Assembly (NCBI RefSeq): GCF_003602095.1
Contig: NZ_RAHH01000002.1
Span: 124,001-188,000 of the forward strand
Direction: 5' to 3'
DNA: 64,000 nt
From: Rahnella woolbedingensis
GTDB lineage: Bacteria; Pseudomonadota; Gammaproteobacteria; Enterobacterales; Enterobacteriaceae
Shown piece by piece: positions 54,219 through 64,000 of this stretch. The notes beneath the pieces were generated by a model that worked only from the letters and a program-made list of their open reading frames with translations, had not been told where the DNA came from and made no database searches. The number at the start of each line of letters is the position of its first letter. Position 1 is the stretch's first letter. The translations under genes were made by a program, and so were the position numbers.

Positions 54219-55589
54219 ATGGGATTTCTAGGTTGGACAGCGGCAGTCGGAGGACTGCTATTGATTATGTCACTGGCGTCGGGGTGGATTTCCCGCGGTC
54301 CTGTGACGACTTTTGGTTTATATCTGGCGGCAGGTATTGTCTGTGGTCCCTGGGTTTTAGACTTACTGCATGTTGACCTGGTGGAGTATTCCACGCTCAC
54401 CGCGCGGTTCACTGAAATAGCAATGGCGGCTTCGCTTTTTATTACCGGTCTCAAGCTAAGGTTGCCGTTTCGCGCGCAAAGCTGGCGAGTAGGGGCGGTG
54501 CTGGCGTTTCCTGCCATGTTGCTGACGGTGCTTTGTATCACCGCGATAACGCATTACATCACCGGGCTTTCCTGGCCGCTGGCACTGGCGCTTGGGGCGA
54601 TTATTGCACCGACCGATCCGGTTCTCGCCAGCATGATTGCGGTGAATGATGCTAACGATGATGACGGGTTGCGGGTCGCGCTTTCCAGCGAAGCCGGCAT
54701 GAATGATGGTTCGGCGCTGCCTATTCTGATGCTGGCGCTGATGCTGTTTACCGCACATGAAGGGTTGTCTTCACAGGCCATCTGGCACTGGGTATGGCGC
54801 GATGTGGTCTGGGCGTTACTGGGCGGACTGGCGATTGGTTATGCGATGGGAAAACTGGTTGGGCTGAGTGCCACCCGTTTTCATAGCCGTCAGCGGACTG
54901 TCGCGCCCAGTGATTTTCTGGCGCTGGCGCTGATTGCACTGAGTTATGCCGCCGCGCAGAGTCTTGATGCTTCCGGGTTTCTTGCCGCGTTTGCCGCCGG
55001 TGTCGGGCTTCGCAGTGCGGAAGTGCGCGTAGTATCCCTGCATCCCCCGGATGACCTCGAAGAAGGCTCTCGGCCGCCACCGGCGGAAGGGATGGTCAAT
55101 CCCCATCAGCGTCACTCCATGCAGGCTGAAATGCCACGCAATTCTATCGGACTGATGGTCGGGGATGCCCTGTCTTTTGGCGATACCATTGAGCGCATTT
55201 TTGCGGCGGGGATAGTCATGGTGCTCGGTATCACTTTGGCGGAGCACTGGGAACCGATGGGGCTGTTGATTGCTGCGCTGCTGTTTATTGTTGTCCGGCC
55301 GCTGGCGGTATATGTCACCACGCTGGGCGTGCATGTGCCGAAGGGCAGGCGTCTGATGATTGGCTGGTTTGGGATCCGTGGTATCGGCAGTATGAATTAT
55401 ATCGCTTATGCCTGGACTCACGGTTTACACGGGGCAGAGGCCAACTACATGACCAATATTGCCTTTACGGTGATTGTGACCAGCGTCGTGATCCACGGGC
55501 TGACTGTTTCACCGGTTCTGAACTGGCGTAAAGCCAGACAGGAGGCTGCGCGGGAAGAACGGGAAAAACAGCAGGAAAAAGGGGCATAA
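54219..55589 (+). CDS. cation:proton antiporter, CPA1 (NhaP-like)
   Basis: 456 residues, about 12-13 membrane segments. GAIIAPTDPVLAS (around 130) and SEAGMNDGSALPILM (around 160) carry the TD and ND motifs of CPA1 antiporters. A cytoplasmic loop rich in Pro/Glu (about 275-305) and a Lys/Glu-rich tail (ARQEAAREEREKQQEKGA) are notable. It probably exchanges Na+ or K+ for H+. The upstream SD is weak (GGTTAAG). It ends 31 bp before convergent znuB, with a terminator between. Confidence 0.85.
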   Translation: MGFLGWTAAVGGLLLIMSLASGWISRGPVTTFGLYLAAGIVCGPWVLDLLHVDLVEYSTLTARFTEIAMAASLFITGLKLRLPFRAQSWRVGAVLAFPAMLLTVLCITAITHYITGLSWPLALALGAIIAPTDPVLASMIAVNDANDDDGLRVALSSEAGMNDGSALPILMLALMLFTAHEGLSSQAIWHWVWRDVVWALLGGLAIGYAMGKLVGLSATRFHSRQRTVAPSDFLALALIALSYAAAQSLDASGFLAAFAAGVGLRSAEVRVVSLHPPDDLEEGSRPPPAEGMVNPHQRHSMQAEMPRNSIGLMVGDALSFGDTIERIFAAGIVMVLGITLAEHWEPMGLLIAALLFIVVRPLAVYVTTLGVHVPKGRRLMIGWFGIRGIGSMNYIAYAWTHGLHGAEANYMTNIAFTVIVTSVVIHGLTVSPVLNWRKARQEAAREEREKQQEKGA

Positions 55590-55590
55590 A

Positions 55591-55616
55591 AAACGGACGC
55601 TCCGGGCGTCCGTTTG
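55591..55616. terminator. terminator between the antiporter and znuB
   Basis: ACGGACGC-TCCGG-GCGTCCGT (55593-55613) with AAAA before and TTT after; can serve both convergent transcripts. Confidence 0.75.
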
Positions 55617-55620
55617 GCTG

Positions 55621-56406
55621 TCAGGCGACTTGTTTTTTGCTCAGGCTGAGCATGAACAGTACGGCGGCGCAAAGCACGACAGAAGGGCCCGCCGGCGTAT
55701 CGTAAAACGCCGAGAACGTCAGACCACCGGTGACAGCAATAATGCCAATAGCCACCGCCACCAGCGCCATCTGCTCGGGTGTTTTGGCGAAACGGCGTGC
55801 TGTTGCCGCAGGGATAATCAGCAGTGAAGTGATGATCAGCGCACCGACAAATTTCATTGCCAGACCAATCGTCAGCGCCGTGACCAGCATCAGGACAACA
55901 CGTGAACGTTGCAGATTCACGCCATCCACATGAGCCAGTTCAGGGCTGATGGTCATCGAAAGCAGGGCGCGCCATTGCCAGCAGAGTACGGCAATCACCA
56001 CCGTCACGCCGATGCCAATCAGCCAGATGTCGCTGTAGGTTACCGACAGCAAATCACCGAACAAATAGGCCATCAGATCAACACGCACCCCCGACATCAG
56101 ACTGACCACAACCAGCCCCAGCGACAGCGCACTGTGCGCCATAATTCCCAGCAGTGTATCGACGGCCAGATGCGGTTTACGCTCCAGCGCCACCAGCAAA
56201 ACGGCCAGTAATAAGGTGACGGCGATGACGGTATAAAAAGGATTCACATTCAGCAGCAAACCGAACGCGACGCCCAGCAGTGAGGCGTGAGCCAACGTAT
56301 CGCCAAAATAAGACATCCGTCGCCAGACCACAAACGACCCCAGCGGACCGGCCGCGATAGCCAGTAAAACCCCGGCCAGCCAGCCCGGTAATAACAGCGC
56401 GATCAT
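55621..56406 (-). CDS. znuB: zinc ABC transporter permease ZnuB
   Basis: 261 residues, the same as E. coli ZnuB, with about eight membrane segments: [39 protein letters not shown] and [20 protein letters not shown]. It forms the channel of the high-affinity Zn2+ importer. It overlaps znuC by four bases (ATGA at 56403-56406), so the two are translated together. Confidence 0.95.
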   Translation of the reverse strand: MIALLLPGWLAGVLLAIAAGPLGSFVVWRRMSYFGDTLAHASLLGVAFGLLLNVNPFYTVIAVTLLLAVLLVALERKPHLAVDTLLGIMAHSALSLGLVVVSLMSGVRVDLMAYLFGDLLSVTYSDIWLIGIGVTVVIAVLCWQWRALLSMTISPELAHVDGVNLQRSRVVLMLVTALTIGLAMKFVGALIITSLLIIPAATARRFAKTPEQMALVAVAIGIIAVTGGLTFSAFYDTPAGPSVVLCAAVLFMLSLSKKQVA

Positions 56407-57161
56407 GCGTCACGACCTCCGGTATTGCGCAAAATTATCTTTCCCTTCAAATCGTGACGATGGTTGTGATTGTGACGATAAATCGCCAGTTGCTCTGCGC
56501 CGCGGTTGCCAAACATTGCGATAAATTCCGGATGCGTGGACACCACTTCAGGCGAGCCGGAGCAGCAGATGTGCTGGTTCAGACACAGCACTTCGTCGGT
56601 TTTTGCCATCACCAGATGCAAATCATGGGACACCATCAGCACCGCACAACCCAACTCGCAGCGCAGGCTGTCGATCAGGTTGTAAAGCGCCAGTTGTCCG
56701 TTGACGTCAACACCTTGCGTCGGCTCATCCAGCACCAGTAACTGCGGGCTGTTCATCAGCGCACGCGCCAGCAAAACACGCTGGTTTTCGCCACCGGATA
56801 ACTTTTGCATCGGCTGATCCAGCAGATGTGCGGCCTGTACGCGTTTAAGCGCAGGCAGAATATCGCCTTTTTTCACGCCAGGTTTGAGACGCATAAAGCG
56901 GCTGACGGTCAGCGGCATGGTGGGATCAAGATGAATTTTTTGCGGAACGTAGCCGATACGCAAGCCCGGTTCACGGGTCATAACGCCTTCGGTAGGCGCA
57001 ATCAGGCCAAGAACCACACGGACTAATGTCGATTTTCCCGCACCATTCGGGCCGAGAAGGGTCAGGATTTTCCCCGGTTGCAGGCTCAGCGAGATGTTGG
57101 ACAGCACGCGTCGGGAACCGAAAGTCACTGAAATATTTTGGAGCGTAGCTAAAGTGGGCAT
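56403..57161 (-). CDS. znuC: zinc ABC transporter ATP-binding protein ZnuC
   Basis: 252 residues (E. coli 251). Walker [10 protein letters not shown], signature [15 protein letters not shown], Walker [13 protein letters not shown], and VSHDLHLVM with the switch His. The C-terminus is His-rich ([10 protein letters not shown]), a feature of ZnuC. Divergent from znuA, with the Zur box in the intergenic gap. Confidence 0.95.
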   Translation of the reverse strand: MPTLATLQNISVTFGSRRVLSNISLSLQPGKILTLLGPNGAGKSTLVRVVLGLIAPTEGVMTREPGLRIGYVPQKIHLDPTMPLTVSRFMRLKPGVKKGDILPALKRVQAAHLLDQPMQKLSGGENQRVLLARALMNSPQLLVLDEPTQGVDVNGQLALYNLIDSLRCELGCAVLMVSHDLHLVMAKTDEVLCLNQHICCSGSPEVVSTHPEFIAMFGNRGAEQLAIYRHNHNHRHDLKGKIILRNTGGRDA

Positions 57162-57187
57162 GTCATTGGGTCTTGCAGAACAAATCG

Positions 57188-57208
57188 GATGTTATAATAT
57201 TGCGTTTC
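57188..57208. promoter_or_regulatory. Zur box between znuC and znuA
   Basis: GGATGTTATAATATTGCGTT, with TTTC following, matches the left arm and centre of the Zur box (GAAATGTTATAATATAACATTTC). It lies just upstream of znuC and 50-70 bp before znuA, so zinc-loaded Zur would shut both. Confidence 0.75.
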
Positions 57209-57256
57209 GCGAAAAATAACCAGTTTTCCCCCAACACGAAGATGAGTTCACTCAGC

Positions 57257-58186
57257 ATGATACAGAAAAAAAGCGTTAAACGGATGTTTCTTGCCACCGC
57301 AATTTTGAGTTCAACTGCGGTTTTTAGCACGCAGGCCGCCGTTGTGGCTTCCGTACGCCCGCTGGGTTTTATTGCATCGGCCATTGCTGACGGGGTTATG
57401 CCAACTGAAGTATTGCTACCGGATGGCGCATCGCCGCACGATTTTGCGCTGCGTCCTTCTGATATTTCACGCATGCGCAGTGCTGATCTGGTGGTATGGG
57501 TAGGGCCGGAAATGGAAGCCTTCATGACCAAATCCGCCGCGCAGTTACCGCCAAACCGTCAGGTAGAAATTGCGACGTTGCCGACGGTCAAACCGCTGCT
57601 GCTGAAAGGCACTGACGACGAGCATGACCATGATCACGCCCATGAAAACGACGGCGATGAGCACCAGCACGGCGAATACAATATGCATGTCTGGTTGTCG
57701 CCGGAAATCGCCCGCCAGACGGCGATCGCCATTCATAACCAGCTCGTGCAGCTCGTTCCGCAAAAAAAGCAACAATTAGATGCAAATTTATCTCATTTTG
57801 AAGATGGCTTGACAAAAGCTGACAAAAACCTTGGTAGTATTCTGCAACCTGTTCAGGGTAAGGGATATTTTGTTTTTCACGATGCTTATGGCTACTTTGA
57901 AAAACACTTCGGCCTTGCGCCGCTTGGTCACTTTACGATCAATCCCGAAATTCAACCCGGTGCACAGCGATTACATCTCATTCGAACACAGTTGGTTGAG
58001 CAAAAAGCGACCTGCGTTTTTGCTGAGCCACAATTCAGGCCGGCCGTCATAACGGCTGTTGCCCAGGGAACAAAAGTGCGTATGGGCACATTGGATCCGC
58101 TGGGGAGCAGCATTGCACTGGGTGCGGACAGCTATGTGAACTTCCTGTCACAGCTGACGAACCAGTACCTGAGCTGCCTGAAGTAA
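57257..58186 (+). CDS. znuA: periplasmic zinc-binding protein ZnuA
   Basis: 309 residues from the ATG at 57257 ([19 protein letters not shown]), the position matching the E. coli start; the ATG at 57242 and the frame start at 57173 are alternatives. Signal peptide to about residue 27. Zn ligands lie in conserved blocks [23 protein letters not shown] and [17 protein letters not shown]. The His/Asp/Glu-rich flexible loop (about 120-140) has eight His. It delivers Zn2+ to ZnuBC. Followed 20 bp later by mepM. Confidence 0.93.
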   Translation: MIQKKSVKRMFLATAILSSTAVFSTQAAVVASVRPLGFIASAIADGVMPTEVLLPDGASPHDFALRPSDISRMRSADLVVWVGPEMEAFMTKSAAQLPPNRQVEIATLPTVKPLLLKGTDDEHDHDHAHENDGDEHQHGEYNMHVWLSPEIARQTAIAIHNQLVQLVPQKKQQLDANLSHFEDGLTKADKNLGSILQPVQGKGYFVFHDAYGYFEKHFGLAPLGHFTINPEIQPGAQRLHLIRTQLVEQKATCVFAEPQFRPAVITAVAQGTKVRMGTLDPLGSSIALGADSYVNFLSQLTNQYLSCLK

Positions 58187-58206
58187 GCTAAAAGGACAGA
58201 ATTTAA

Positions 58207-59541
58207 GTGCAGCTGATAGCCCGATCTATCGCTCTGGCGTATAGCAACCTTCCACGGCCCCACCGCATTATGCTGGGGTCTCTTACCGTCGTCACACTGG
58301 CTGTGGCCGTATGGAAACCGTTAGCTTATCACCCGGACAACGACCTCTCTGATACCCGACCGCTGGTTAAAAATATCACGCTTGATAACCAGCAATTGCG
58401 ATCCTTGCTTCCCGAAGCCAGTGAACCTATTGATCAAACGCCTCCTGCTGATGATGACATTCCGCAAGATGATCTTGATGATAAGACGACCAATGAAGCG
58501 GGCGTCCACGAATACGTCGTTTCTACCGGCGATACCCTCAGCAGTATTCTCAATCAGTACGGCATTGATATGTCAGAAATTGCTGCGCTTTCAGACGCTA
58601 ACCGTGATTTGCGTAATCTGAAAGTCGGCCAGCAGATTTCCTGGACACTCAATGACGCCGGTGATTTACAGCGTCTGACCTGGGAAAAATCGCGCCGCGA
58701 AACCTATACTTTTGACCGTTCCGGCAGCACCTTTAAATCCTCTCTGGAAACCCTGAAAGGGGAATGGAAAGACTCGGTGATTAAAGGTTCACTGAACGGA
58801 AGTTTTGTCACCAGCGCCCGTGCCGCGGGGCTGAGCAGCGGCGAAGTCAGTGCCGTTATCAAGGCGCTACAGTGGCAGCTCGATTTCCGTAAATTACAGA
58901 AAGGCGATGATTTCGCGGTTCTGATGTCCCACGAAGTGCTGGACGGTAAAAACGAGCAAAGCGAATTGCAGGCCGTGCGTATGCGCACCGGCGGCAAAGA
59001 TTATTACGCGGTTCGCGCAGAAGACGGTAAGTTTTACGACCGCTCCGGCAGCGGGCTGGCAAAAGGCTTCCTGCGTTTCCCGACCGGCAAGCAATACCGC
59101 GTTTCTTCCAACTTTAATCCGCGTCGTCTGAACCCGGTTACCGGCCGCATTGCGCCACACCGTGGCGTCGATTTCGCGGTGCCCGTTGGCACGCCAGTTC
59201 TGGCTGTCGGTGACGGCGAAGTGGTGGTTGCCAAGAACGGCGGGGCGGCGGGTAACTATGTGGCTATCCGCCACGGTCGTCAGTACATGACCCGTTATAT
59301 GCACCTGCGTAAAATTCTGGTGAAACCGGGTCAGAAAATTAAGCGCGGTGATCGTATCGCGCTTTCCGGAAATACCGGCCGTTCAACCGGCCCGCATCTG
59401 CATTTCGAAATGTGGATCAACCAGCTGGCCGTGAACCCGCTGACCGCTAAATTACCGCGTACCGAAGGGCTGACAGGTAAAGATCGCAGTACTTATCTGG
59501 CCACCGTTCGTCAGGTTGTTCCTCAGCTGAAGCTGGACTGA
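58207..59541 (+). CDS. mepM: murein DD-endopeptidase MepM
   Basis: 444 residues (E. coli MepM/YebA 440), GTG start. A membrane anchor near residues 20-37 is followed by an OapA/LysM-like domain (VVSTGDTLSSILNQYGIDMS) and a peptidase M23 domain with Zn ligands His318 and Asp322 (HRGVDF) and His397/His399 (HLHFEMW). It cleaves D-Ala-mDAP cross-links so that the wall can grow. Placed after znuA and before lpxM, as in E. coli. Confidence 0.94.
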   Translation: MQLIARSIALAYSNLPRPHRIMLGSLTVVTLAVAVWKPLAYHPDNDLSDTRPLVKNITLDNQQLRSLLPEASEPIDQTPPADDDIPQDDLDDKTTNEAGVHEYVVSTGDTLSSILNQYGIDMSEIAALSDANRDLRNLKVGQQISWTLNDAGDLQRLTWEKSRRETYTFDRSGSTFKSSLETLKGEWKDSVIKGSLNGSFVTSARAAGLSSGEVSAVIKALQWQLDFRKLQKGDDFAVLMSHEVLDGKNEQSELQAVRMRTGGKDYYAVRAEDGKFYDRSGSGLAKGFLRFPTGKQYRVSSNFNPRRLNPVTGRIAPHRGVDFAVPVGTPVLAVGDGEVVVAKNGGAAGNYVAIRHGRQYMTRYMHLRKILVKPGQKIKRGDRIALSGNTGRSTGPHLHFEMWINQLAVNPLTAKLPRTEGLTGKDRSTYLATVRQVVPQLKLD

Positions 59542-59634
59542 TCGCTTAGGTTTTAATGATTAGCCGCCGTGATTTATTGCAAAATAATTCACGGCACTTA
59601 TCATTAAGCCAGAATTTGATATAAGAGCCTGAGC

Positions 59635-60615
59635 ATGCAGCCAGAAAAAGAAAAACGTTCCACCGTAGAATTTATTCCGCAGTTTCAGAAAGCCTTTTAC
59701 CATCCGCGTTACTGGGGCGTCTGGCTGGGCGTCGGGGCAATGGCCGGAATGGCGTATCTGCCCGCGAAAGTCCGCGACCCGATTTTAGGCAGTCTCGGTC
59801 GTCTGGCCGGAAAGTTTGCCAAAGGCGCGCGCCGCCGTGCGCAAATCAATCTGTTGTATTGCCTGCCGGAAACACCGGAAGCGGAGCGCGAACACATCAT
59901 TGATGAAATGTTTGCGACCGCGCCGCAATCGATGGTGATGATGGCCGAACTGGCCATCCGTGATCCGAAAAAAGTCACGCAGCGTGTGCACTGGCACGGC
60001 AAAGAAATTGTCGATGAGATGCAGGCGAAAGGCCAGAATGTGATTTTTCTGGTGCCACATGGCTGGGCCGTGGATATTCCTGCGATGCTGATGGCCGCAG
60101 GCGGACAGCCGATGGCGGCTATGTTCCACAACCAGAAAAACCCGCTGACCGACTATCTGTGGAATACCGTGCGCCGCCGTTTTGGTGGCCGCATGCACGC
60201 GCGTAATGACGGCATCAAACCCTTCATCAGTTCCGTGCGTCAGGGGTACTGGGGTTATTATCTCCCGGATCAGGATCACGGTGCCGAGCACAGTGAGTTC
60301 GTGGACTTCTTTGCGACCTACAAGGCGACATTGCCCGCAGTGGGCCGTCTGATGAAGGTGTGCCGTGCTTCCATTGTCCCGTTATTCCCGGTGTACAACG
60401 GCCATGAACAGCGTCTGGATATTTACGTCCGACCGCCGATGGATGACCTGGCCGCTGCCGATGATAACTACATCGCACGCCGGATGAATGAGGAAGTGGA
60501 AATTCTGGTTGGACCGAATCCTGAGCAGTACACCTGGATCCTCAAACTGCTCAAAACCCGTAAGCCGGGTGAACCTGAGCCCTATTCACGCAAAGAACTG
60601 TATCCGAAAAAATAA
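59635..60615 (+). CDS. lpxM: lipid A biosynthesis (KDO)2-(lauroyl)-lipid IVA acyltransferase
   Basis: 326 residues (E. coli LpxM 323). The HX4D acyltransferase motif is His142-Asp147 in [12 protein letters not shown]. One N-terminal membrane segment ([19 protein letters not shown]). [20 protein letters not shown] and [20 protein letters not shown] also match LpxM. It adds the secondary myristoyl chain to lipid A at the inner membrane. Single gene ending in a strong terminator. Confidence 0.94.
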   Translation: MQPEKEKRSTVEFIPQFQKAFYHPRYWGVWLGVGAMAGMAYLPAKVRDPILGSLGRLAGKFAKGARRRAQINLLYCLPETPEAEREHIIDEMFATAPQSMVMMAELAIRDPKKVTQRVHWHGKEIVDEMQAKGQNVIFLVPHGWAVDIPAMLMAAGGQPMAAMFHNQKNPLTDYLWNTVRRRFGGRMHARNDGIKPFISSVRQGYWGYYLPDQDHGAEHSEFVDFFATYKATLPAVGRLMKVCRASIVPLFPVYNGHEQRLDIYVRPPMDDLAAADDNYIARRMNEEVEILVGPNPEQYTWILKLLKTRKPGEPEPYSRKELYPKK

Positions 60616-60633
60616 CCGTCTGAATTTGAAAAC

Positions 60634-60661
60634 GCTGAGGCTCACACCTCAGCTTTTTTTT
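60634..60661 (+). terminator. terminator of lpxM
   Basis: GCTGAGG (60634-60640) and CCTCAGC (60647-60653) with a CTCACA loop, followed by eight T. Confidence 0.9.
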
Positions 60662-61880
60662 ATGCTTTTTTAAGCGAATGTTTTAAGAAAGCAGCAATCA
60701 GCATGGCGCCTGCCACACCCGCGATAAGACCTGCGAGCATGAAAATGCCGTTACCCAGTGCAAAATAGAGCTGCTTAACGATTTCGATACCGGCTGCAAA
60801 CACCACGATGGTCATCAGCCCCAGCGCCGCGGCGACGGTGCCTTTTCCGGTCGGACTGGAAAACAGTGTCAGACGATACAAGCCCGCATTCACCAGTCCC
60901 GTCCCCAGCGCGTAAAGACTCAGCCCGCTAATTATCCAGTACCAGCCATGGGGCATAAACAGTGCCGCGTATGCACTCACCGAAAGACCCATAACAATAG
61001 GCAAAATGCCGAGCCAGACCGGCGTGCGGATAGTCACTTTACCGCTGATTTTACTCAGGGTGATGTTGCCAATAATCAGCCCGGTAAATACCGGCACCTG
61101 TAACCAGCCATATTGTAATGGCGTCATCCCGGCATCCTGGATAAGCAAAACGGGCGACTGCGCCACCCACGCCAGCAGTGGCAGGGTAATCAGCCCGATG
61201 GCAAGTGAGCCCATAACCACGCCTTTATTGGTGAAGACTTCACGGTAATCGGCCAGCAGTCTGCGCATCGAAAAGCGGCCGTCACGACCTGAAGCGGTTT
61301 CCGGCATACTGCGCCACAATCCCCAGAACGCCACAGCAGAGATGACAGAAAACAACGCAAACATGGCTTTCCAGGGTGCGTAATGAATGAACGCCGCGCC
61401 CGCCAGAGGCCCGAGCAACGGGGCGATGAGCGTGATGTTTGCCATCAGCGCCATCAGTTTGACGCTCAGGGTTTCGCTGAAGGCTTCCTGAATCGCGGCA
61501 TAACCGACGGCGCCGATAAAGCACAGGCTCATCCCTTGTAAAAACCGCATCAGAATAAACTGTTCGATACTTTGGGTGAAAACGGTCAGCAGGCAGGTGA
61601 CGGTGAAAAACGCCACGCCTGCCAGTAATACCGGCCTGCGCCCGAGCCGGTCGGAAAGAGGGCCCAGCAGCCATTGCAGCAGTATGCCGCCACACAGATA
61701 CGCGGTCAGTGAGGTGGATACCCAGTCAGCACTGGCGCTGAAATCACTGATCACCTGCAACATACCCGGCTGGATCATATCGTGGGCGATATAGGTGGCA
61801 AACTCGAATAACACCAGCGACAGCGGGAACAGCCACTGGTGGAAATTCATCCGCGAGGCAGGTTCAGAAACAGACGACAT
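60660..61880 (-). CDS. MdfA-like MFS exporter next to dfoC
   Basis: 406 residues from the ATG at 61880 (GGAGAG SD); the frame is open to 61937. Twelve membrane segments. LVLFEFATYIAHDMIQPGML carries the acidic pair equivalent to MdfA Glu26/Asp34, and RFLQGMSLCFIGAVGYAAIQ and LMANITLIAPLLGPL match MdfA. MdfA is a multidrug/H+ antiporter. Here the gene follows the siderophore synthetase by 110 bp in the same direction, and desferrioxamine clusters of Pantoea carry an MFS exporter (DfoS), so siderophore export is likely but inferred. Confidence 0.88.
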   Translation of the reverse strand: MSSVSEPASRMNFHQWLFPLSLVLFEFATYIAHDMIQPGMLQVISDFSASADWVSTSLTAYLCGGILLQWLLGPLSDRLGRRPVLLAGVAFFTVTCLLTVFTQSIEQFILMRFLQGMSLCFIGAVGYAAIQEAFSETLSVKLMALMANITLIAPLLGPLAGAAFIHYAPWKAMFALFSVISAVAFWGLWRSMPETASGRDGRFSMRRLLADYREVFTNKGVVMGSLAIGLITLPLLAWVAQSPVLLIQDAGMTPLQYGWLQVPVFTGLIIGNITLSKISGKVTIRTPVWLGILPIVMGLSVSAYAALFMPHGWYWIISGLSLYALGTGLVNAGLYRLTLFSSPTGKGTVAAALGLMTIVVFAAGIEIVKQLYFALGNGIFMLAGLIAGVAGAMLIAAFLKHSLKKA

Positions 61881-61989
61881 AACGTTAACTCTCCGGTACT
61901 CAAAATCGAAAAAGCGCGGCCTGTAACAGCCGCGCAACTTTTCATCGCATTAAATTCATCACATTAAATTCATCACTTGAAAGTTATGC

Positions 61990-64000
61990 TCAGTAGCGGT
62001 TAGCGTACGCCGCAATCGGGTTTTCCAGCGTACCGGCGAATTTCAGGTTCTGCGCCGGATCCGACAGGTTAATCATCTGCTGGTTATTCGCCAGTTGCAG
62101 GCGGTTCAGGCACGAATGCGTGAACTCCGTGCCAAACATGTCATAGCGTGCAAATTTCCCGGCGAGTTCCGGATACTGAATCTGGTAATCGCGCACCACT
62201 TCTGCCACTACCTGCCAGAACTGACCGGCCGGATAATTGCCGTTCTCTTCCAGAATACGGGCGATAAAGCGGAACACGCCGGCGAAGACATCGGTGAAGA
62301 TCGACAGAATTTTCAGATCTTCCGGCACATCCACCGCCAGACGTTTGGCTTTCTCCGGCAGGTCAGCGTCCGGGTTCATGACTGCGATTTCTTCCGCGAT
62401 ATCCTTCATGAAGGCATTCACCGGAATATTGTTTTCGAAACGCAGGATCAGGTTTTCGCCATGCGGCATGAACACCAGATCGTACTGATAGAAACAGTGC
62501 AGCAGCGGGCTGAGGTAGGCGTGCATATAGCGTTTCAGCCAGTCACCGGTCGCAAGGCCCGAGGATTTAATCATCTCGACAATCAGCGCATCGCCATGTT
62601 TGTCGGTGTGCAGCAGGGCGGCCATGGTCATCAGTCGCTGATTCGGCTGCAACTGCGCCACCGGGTTTTCGCGCCACAAAGCCGCAAACATTTTCTTGTA
62701 CGCGCTGTCGCCTTTGACCGCTTCCTCAAAGTAATGGTTGTGGTAACCGATGGACGCGACTTCCTGCAAAATTTTAAAACCAGTGGATTGCAGGTAAGAG
62801 TCGTTTTCTACCAGCCCGGCCAGCCATTCGTTAATGCCCGGCGTGGTTGCCATGTAGTAAGGCGAAAGCCCGCGCATGAAGCCCATGTTCAGAATTGACA
62901 GGGCCGTTTTAACGTAGCGCGCTATCGGGCGGCTGGCGTTGTAGAAGGTACGGATCGATTGCTGCGCCAGATAGTTATCCTCGCCTTCACCGAGATAAAT
63001 CAGGAACTGACGGGCGATATCCGGGGCAAAAACGGTCAGTAATTTGTTCTGCCACTGCCACGGATGCACCGGCATGAAATAGTAGTTTTTCGGATCGACG
63101 CCAATATCGACCAGCTTCTGCGTAAACGCACAAATCTGCGCGTCGCCCAGTTCTTCGGCGATCAGTTTTTCATACGGCAAACCATTCACACTGGCGAAAT
63201 GCGCCTTGTCGTGGTGTACCGCGACCCAGACCAGGTGCAAGGGATTTGCTGCTTCCGGCGCGTAACGGACATAATCACCGGCATCAAAACCGATGCGGCC
63301 ATTGTTGGCGATAAAGCCCGGATGGCCTTCGGTCATGCTGGTTTCAACGGTCTGAAAATCGGCTTCAGACAGCTGTTTCGCGGTGGTGTGGTTATTCACC
63401 AGTTTGTAAGCGCTGCTGTAAAGCGTGCTGCTGATTTCTTCCAGATAAGTCGGCAACATGGCTTGTGAAATGCCAATTTGCTCGGCGAATTCGATGATGA
63501 ATTTCACCGCATCCAGGGGTTGCGGACTGAGATTATCCAGCCGCTGAATGCTGTTGAGATCAATCATCCAGTCATTGAGGGGCAACTGGCGTGCGCGGAA
63601 ACGATATTCAATTTCTGAGGCCGGTACTGCCAGCTGGTAGTCGGTCCAGGTGCCGGTGGTTTGCAATGCCTGTGGAGCGAGCAGGCGCTCGTGCGTCAGT
63701 TCCGAAAGACACTTACGCAGCAGCAGGGCATTGGCTTTGGCCCAGACTTCAGGTTGCAGATGCTGACCGGTTTGCAGAGTAGAGGGCGTCATAGTGTTGT
63801 TTTCCTTCTGGCTGGCCTGAATAAAATCCTCACGCTGGCAAAATGCCAGCCATGCCGTTTTGTGTGTCAGTTGAATTTGTTTCTGATAACGAAAACCCGC
63901 GCGCTTATTCAGCTTATGGATCTTGTCATTGCGCACATCCGGTTCGACCACCACACGCCTGACGTCCGGCTGGCTGAACAGGTATTCCATGACTGCGCAG
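61990..64000 (-). CDS. dfoC: DfoC-type desferrioxamine biosynthesis fusion: GNAT acyltransferase (partial) plus IucA/IucC synthetase
   Basis: The reading frame runs off the right edge; at least 669 residues are present. The first 56 are the end of a GNAT domain of the IucB type (VVVEPDVRNDKIHKLNKRAG, then LAFCQREDF). A 10-residue linker leads to a complete IucA/IucC (NIS) synthetase: GHPGFIANNGRIGFDAGDY, HPWQWQNK, VKTALSILNMGFMRGLSP and MPHGENLILRFENN. DfoC acylates N-hydroxycadaverine and condenses the units into desferrioxamine E, which is then taken back as the Fe complex by a receptor such as FoxA (36.1 kb). Identity as DfoC is inferred from the fusion. Confidence 0.87.
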   Translation of the reverse strand, partial: CAVMEYLFSQPDVRRVVVEPDVRNDKIHKLNKRAGFRYQKQIQLTHKTAWLAFCQREDFIQASQKENNTMTPSTLQTGQHLQPEVWAKANALLLRKCLSELTHERLLAPQALQTTGTWTDYQLAVPASEIEYRFRARQLPLNDWMIDLNSIQRLDNLSPQPLDAVKFIIEFAEQIGISQAMLPTYLEEISSTLYSSAYKLVNNHTTAKQLSEADFQTVETSMTEGHPGFIANNGRIGFDAGDYVRYAPEAANPLHLVWVAVHHDKAHFASVNGLPYEKLIAEELGDAQICAFTQKLVDIGVDPKNYYFMPVHPWQWQNKLLTVFAPDIARQFLIYLGEGEDNYLAQQSIRTFYNASRPIARYVKTALSILNMGFMRGLSPYYMATTPGINEWLAGLVENDSYLQSTGFKILQEVASIGYHNHYFEEAVKGDSAYKKMFAALWRENPVAQLQPNQRLMTMAALLHTDKHGDALIVEMIKSSGLATGDWLKRYMHAYLSPLLHCFYQYDLVFMPHGENLILRFENNIPVNAFMKDIAEEIAVMNPDADLPEKAKRLAVDVPEDLKILSIFTDVFAGVFRFIARILEENGNYPAGQFWQVVAEVVRDYQIQYPELAGKFARYDMFGTEFTHSCLNRLQLANNQQMINLSDPAQNLKFAGTLENPIAAYANRY

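Overview
The window looks like chromosomal DNA of an enterobacterium, most likely a Yersiniaceae member such as Rahnella or a close relative (inference). Many proteins align from memory end to end with E. coli K-12 proteins (OpgD, GldA, YaeF, YjiN, YojI, LdtB, WrbA, MepM, LpxM, ZnuABC). The gene order, however, is not that of E. coli, apart from the znuCB/znuA-mepM-lpxM block. A FoxA-type ferrioxamine receptor and a DfoC-type acyltransferase/siderophore-synthetase fusion also point to the Rahnella/Pantoea/Erwinia/Yersinia neighbourhood. I see no tRNA, rRNA, CRISPR array, phage or transposase gene.

Layout. 0-15 kb: CaiB-type CoA transferase, opgD (periplasmic glucans), a small unknown gene, gldA, yaeF, yjiN and a LysR regulator divergent from a GudP-like sugar-acid MFS transporter, then yojI, an unknown membrane protein and a large MscS-type channel. 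15-25 kb: a copper/silver efflux operon (small Cys/His/Met protein, CusF, TolC-like channel, CusB, CusA), a CorA-type transporter and a divergent SDR/AraC pair. 25-36 kb: two MFS tripartite pump loci (EmrA-EmrB-outer membrane factor; EmrB and EmrA-TetR arranged divergently), a CDF metal exporter and the LdtB L,D-transpeptidase. 36-47 kb: foxA with a clear Fur box, an O-methyltransferase, a GH3 beta-glucosidase, a two-gene chromate transporter with a divergent LysR gene, an ArsR-type regulator divergent from a second EF-G gene, and a ccdAB toxin-antitoxin pair. 47-54 kb: wrbA, then the most unusual part, a tandemly duplicated module encoding repeat-rich YadA-like trimeric autotransporters with small lipoproteins and small hypothetical proteins. 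One copy of a small gene in it is frameshifted. 54-64 kb: a CPA1 antiporter, znuCB/znuA with a Zur box, mepM, lpxM, an MdfA-like exporter and the dfoC fusion running off the edge.

How genes work together. Metal handling is a recurring theme: Cus for Cu/Ag, CDF and CorA for divalent cations, ZnuABC for zinc uptake, and FoxA and DfoC with its MFS neighbour for ferrioxamine iron. Envelope functions form a second theme: OpgD, YaeF, LdtB, MepM, LpxM, MscS and the adhesins.

Non-coding structure. Two families of dispersed palindromic repeats are present. One has about 26-bp imperfect terminal inverted repeats (15.4 and 30.9-31.4 kb); the other carries a CTCCCCTGCGAA core (6.3 and 36.0 kb). Dyad-symmetric operator candidates sit in front of several regulator-linked genes (8.7, 34.2, 42.65, 44.05, 46.39 and 53.08 kb).

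All family assignments come from reading the sequence and remembered family features; no database search was run.
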